Below, piece after piece: positions 5,279-5,812 of a stretch of 5,812 nt of DNA; positions within the stretch are counted from its first letter, which is position 1, and each line of letters begins with the position of its first letter. The stretch spans positions 1 through 5,812 of the forward strand of contig JAPUEV010000353.1 in the NCBI GenBank assembly GCA_027492415.1, given 5' to 3'. The notes beneath the pieces are model-generated. The model searched no databases. It was not told the origin of the DNA and was given only the letters and a program-made list of their open reading frames with translations. The DNA is from Ignavibacteria bacterium (GTDB taxonomy: Bacteria > Bacteroidota > Ignavibacteria > Tepidaquicellales > OLB5). Made by a program: the position numbers and the translations under genes.

Positions 5279-5812
5279 TCATTTTACAAGTATCATTTTC
5301 ATTGTCTTTGAAAACTTCTTTTCAACACCTTCAGCAATTACCCTGTAAAAATATATACCGCTTGCAAGATTGCTACCGTCAAACTCAACAGTGTAATAAT
5401 CAGCCTTCCTGAATCCGCCGGCTAATACTGCAGCCTCACGCCCAAGCATATCATAAACAACTACGGAAAGATTTCCGTCAAAGGGCATCCGGAGATCAAT
5501 TTTGCTTTTGGGATTTGAAGGATTGGGATAGCTTTGGCTTACCAGGAAATCCTTTGGAGAGCCTATAGTTACTTCATTATTCAGATTGTGATACTCATAA
5601 TTTCCGTTGAAATCAATTTGTTTAAGGCGGTATTGATAATTTCCGCGTGGCAGCCTGCTGTCCTCAAATGTATAGTGTTTTTCTTCAGCAGTATTACCGT
5701 TTCCGCTCACAAAGCCGGCATCTTTCCAGTCACTTTGCCCGGTTAATGTTCTTTCTACACGGAAGCCTGAATTATTAAGCTCCCACACAGTTCCCCAGTT
5801 TAAAGTAACATT
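5279..5812 (-). CDS. C-terminal part of a T9SS-exported protein (Fn3-like domain plus type A sorting domain)
   Basis: The frame is open to the right edge, so the start lies outside the window; 177 residues are visible and the GTG at 5788 is an internal valine. The visible N-terminal part reads VTLNWGTVWELNNSGFRVER, then W-KDAGFVSGNG, then GNYQYRLKQIDFNGNYEY. This is the beta-sandwich, fibronectin-III-like pattern that often precedes the sorting domain in secreted Bacteroidota and Ignavibacteria proteins. From about residue 88 of the visible part come SQSYPNPSNP, VYDMLGRE, SGIYFYRV and KTMKMILVK, the T9SS type A sorting domain. The usual YPNPFNP has Ser for Phe here. The protein should be exported through T9SS and may be processed or anchored at the surface. 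The N-terminal functional domain is not in view. The gene converges on copy 3, with 41 bases between stop codons. Confidence 0.9.
   Translation of the reverse strand, partial: NVTLNWGTVWELNNSGFRVERTLTGQSDWKDAGFVSGNGNTAEEKHYTFEDSRLPRGNYQYRLKQIDFNGNYEYHNLNNEVTIGSPKDFLVSQSYPNPSNPKSKIDLRMPFDGNLSVVVYDMLGREAAVLAGGFRKADYYTVEFDGSNLASGIYFYRVIAEGVEKKFSKTMKMILVK

Noticed and set aside
5534..5746. Open frame on + with hydrophobic stretches
   Set aside because: It is antisense to the Fn3-like and sorting-domain gene, whose family signatures are clear. Antisense of beta-rich coding sequence often looks hydrophobic.

Overview
The window comes from a low-GC Bacteroidota-type genome, most likely Ignavibacteria (Ignavibacteriota) or a close relative. 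Two proteins end in the type IX secretion (T9SS) type A sorting domain, with the YPNP, VYDMLGRE and SG(V/I)Y(Y/F)Y(K/R) signatures common in that lineage. Two intergenic promoters also match the Bacteroidota form TTTG-N20-TAnnTTTG. No tRNA, rRNA, CRISPR array or recognisable transposase is visible.

The layout alternates on the two strands. The + strand carries three members of one uncharacterised family of helical proteins of about 480 residues: a 3' fragment at 1-255, a full copy at 581-2038 with a TTG start, and a full copy at 3801-5237. Each is followed by something pointing the other way. After the first comes a 24-codon micro-ORF (300-374, -) with its own promoter, a strong Shine-Dalgarno sequence and a shared hairpin terminator. 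After the second comes a secreted seven-repeat Asp-box beta-propeller protein (2073-3515, -). After the third comes the C-terminal end of another T9SS-exported protein (5279 to the right edge, -).

The intergenic DNA holds most of the less expected signal. Copies 1 and 2 end inside near-identical hairpins (GGAGCTT/AAGCTCC type) whose left arm is coding sequence and which have T-runs on both strands, so they can terminate both convergent transcripts. The 285-bp divergent region 3516-3800 has a consensus promoter for the propeller gene. The predicted 5' end of that mRNA can pair with a segment about 80 nt downstream, giving a candidate structured leader, and there is a palindrome inside the promoter spacer.

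No biochemical function can be given to the three-copy family from sequence alone. The N-terminal block is well conserved and the C-terminal half looks like TPR-type helical repeats, so a cytoplasmic scaffold or protein-interaction role is plausible but is inference. The propeller and the C-terminal fragment are expected to leave the cell through T9SS. Nothing in the sequence directly shows that the cytoplasmic family and the secreted proteins work together; only the repeated convergent arrangement suggests it.
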